This document shows, piece by piece, positions 5,095 through 5,969 of a stretch of DNA of 5,969 nucleotides. A program made the translations under genes and the position numbers. The notes beneath the pieces were generated by a model, which was not told the origin of the DNA, searched no databases, and worked only from the letters and a program-made list of their open reading frames with translations. This DNA is from Undibacterium sp. Its GTDB lineage: Bacteria; Pseudomonadota; Gammaproteobacteria; Burkholderiales; Burkholderiaceae_D. Numbering within the stretch: the first letter of the stretch is position 1; the number at the start of each line of letters is the position of its first letter. The DNA lies in contig JAIELM010000032.1 in the NCBI GenBank assembly GCA_019752975.1, forward strand, positions 1 through 5,969. The letters are read 5' to 3'.

Positions 5095-5526
5095 ATGGAA
5101 AAGATCGACCAAACCATCTTCTATTCAATAGAAAAAGCCATTAAATCTTATCGGCAATTTGCACAGAAACGTATGATTACGCATGGATTTAGCACCACTG
5201 TCGATCAGGGTTTGGTGCTAAAGATCATTCACGAAAATCCAGAAATGACACAACAACAGATTGGCTTGCTCACATTTAAAGATCACGCATCTATCACCCG
5301 TATTATCGAAAATCTTGTGAGTAAAAAAATCTTATCCCGAGATTTCCATAGCCTAGATAGAAGAAGATTTAATTTGAGTATTACATCAATAGGCTTAGAA
5401 ATACTGGAACGAATGCAACCGGTTGTTGAACTGAATCGTGTCAACGCACTAAATGGGATATCAGAACGAGAGCTGGCCGCGTTAAAGGTCACCCTAAATA
5501 AAATTATCAGTAATTGCCAATCATAA
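5095..5526 (+). CDS. MarR-family transcriptional regulator
   Basis: The 143-residue product has the length and plan of a MarR dimeric winged-helix regulator. N-terminal helices used for dimerisation come first (about 5-32), then a helix-turn-helix with TQQQIGLLTFKDHASITRIIENLVSKK as its core (52-78, recognition helix about 63-76). Next comes a wing containing L87-D88-R89-R90-R91, the classic D-x-R-R-type contact, and C-terminal dimerisation helices (99-140). Its only cysteine is C141 near the end, so oxidant sensing of the OhrR type, which uses an N-terminal Cys, is unlikely; the ligand is unknown. ATG 5095 is chosen because AAGGAAG precedes it at a good distance and the promoter lies just upstream. 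The longer open frame from TTG 4960 adds 45 unlike residues. It probably controls itself and the peptidase-like gene 24 bp downstream, and perhaps the divergent gene. Confidence 0.9.
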   Translation: MEKIDQTIFYSIEKAIKSYRQFAQKRMITHGFSTTVDQGLVLKIIHENPEMTQQQIGLLTFKDHASITRIIENLVSKKILSRDFHSLDRRRFNLSITSIGLEILERMQPVVELNRVNALNGISERELAALKVTLNKIISNCQS

Positions 5527-5550
5527 AACAGCTCTATTCTAGGAGATAAA

Positions 5551-5969
5551 ATGATCACTCGCTCACTCTTTCAAGGCTGTTCGAATTTGCTTTCGAACAC
5601 ACTATTGATGTTCGCTTTCGTCTTATGCTTCAATTGTCTAAAGCAGTCTTCGGCTTACGCGCAAACAAATCCCCCTGTCGAATCAGCAGACGTAAAAACG
5701 ATCCATACCACCAGCGAAGAACGTTATTCTGCCTATTTAAAATTTTATACACTGATACGCGGAATTGATGTTCAAGCTCACTGGTATGCAGATGGCAACC
5801 GCTTTTGGTTTGCAACTGGCGTGCCGGACAATGTCACTATCTATGTGGTCGATCCTGAAAAAAATACCACTGCCGAATTATTTGACCGCTCTCGCTTACG
5901 TGCCGCATTAAGCACACATTTAGGTCATGAACTCGCCGTTAAAGGAGCGCCTTTTTGGGATTTCCAGTT
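5551..5969 (+). CDS. Exported S9-type (prolyl oligopeptidase/DPP-IV-like) peptidase, N-terminal part; cut by window edge
   Basis: The frame is open from ATG 5551 to the end of the window (139 codons), with AGGAG five bases upstream. It starts with a signal peptide: hydrophobic 18-30 and probable cleavage after A-Y-A37. The mature part begins with a low-complexity stretch and then RYSAYLKFYTLI, HWYADGNRFWFATGVPDN (77-94), IYVVDPEKNTTAELFD (97-112) and RSRLRAALS (113-121). The order 'W..dgn.FWf....d....yvVDp.k.t...lFD..rL..AL' is what I know from the start of the beta-propeller domain in bacterial S9 peptidases of the DPP-IV/prolyl oligopeptidase type, which cut peptides near proline. The catalytic Ser-Asp-His domain would lie several hundred residues beyond the edge and cannot be seen, so activity is unproven. 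Spacing and strand suggest co-transcription with the MarR gene. Confidence 0.65.
   Translation, partial: MITRSLFQGCSNLLSNTLLMFAFVLCFNCLKQSSAYAQTNPPVESADVKTIHTTSEERYSAYLKFYTLIRGIDVQAHWYADGNRFWFATGVPDNVTIYVVDPEKNTTAELFDRSRLRAALSTHLGHELAVKGAPFWDFQ

Noticed and set aside
5283..5815. Minus-strand frames opposite the MarR and S9-like genes (5283-5558 and 5630-5815)
   Set aside because: They are antisense to well-supported genes with ribosome sites, and their translations resemble nothing known.
1..5969. CRISPR array, tRNA/rRNA genes, transposase or phage genes
   Set aside because: I saw no regularly spaced repeats, cloverleaf or rRNA-like stretch, and every long frame is accounted for by the listed genes or their antisense shadows.

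Overview
The window looks like chromosomal DNA of a moderately low-GC Gram-negative bacterium, most likely a betaproteobacterium. The main clue is the gene order mlaF-mlaE-mlaD-mlaA, with the outer-membrane lipoprotein gene joined to the transporter genes. From general knowledge this is typical of Burkholderiales and Neisseriales, whereas enterobacteria carry mlaFEDCB with mlaA elsewhere. The genus cannot be fixed from this window.

Layout from left to right. Positions 1-220 have no gene. They hold a roughly 118-bp intergenic repeat-like element with inverted ends and internal hairpins (about 1-118), then small hairpins, one of which (190-211) follows the mlaA stop and may end transcription. 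Positions 221-3051 are a tight minus-strand operon, mlaF, mlaE, mlaD, mlaA, with 4-bp overlaps at mlaF/mlaE and mlaD/mlaA. It starts from a sigma70-like promoter at 3141-3168 in a very AT-rich intergenic stretch. The encoded proteins form the inner-membrane ATPase, permease and MCE ring of the Mla phospholipid transporter plus its outer-membrane lipoprotein. The periplasmic shuttle mlaC and the STAS subunit mlaB, which normally follow, are not in the window.

Positions 3384-3707 (minus) encode a short low-molecular-weight-type protein tyrosine phosphatase homologue. The 346 bp upstream of it have no credible gene but contain a strong 19-bp palindrome and two further dyads. Positions 4054-4821 (minus) encode an exported protein of unknown function.

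Divergent from this, on the plus strand, is a MarR-family regulator (5095-5526). It has a good promoter at 5023-5051 overlapped by an 8+8 bp dyad, which suggests autoregulation. Only 24 bp after it, and probably in the same transcript, begins an exported protein cut by the window edge (5551-5969). Its N-terminus resembles the beta-propeller domain of S9 (prolyl oligopeptidase/DPP-IV type) peptidases.

The genes themselves belong mostly to known families. The points worth a second look are the break in the mla operon at the repeat, the unassigned palindromes at 3853-3955, the operator architecture of the MarR/S9 unit, and the unassigned exported protein. I see no CRISPR array, tRNA, rRNA or transposase.
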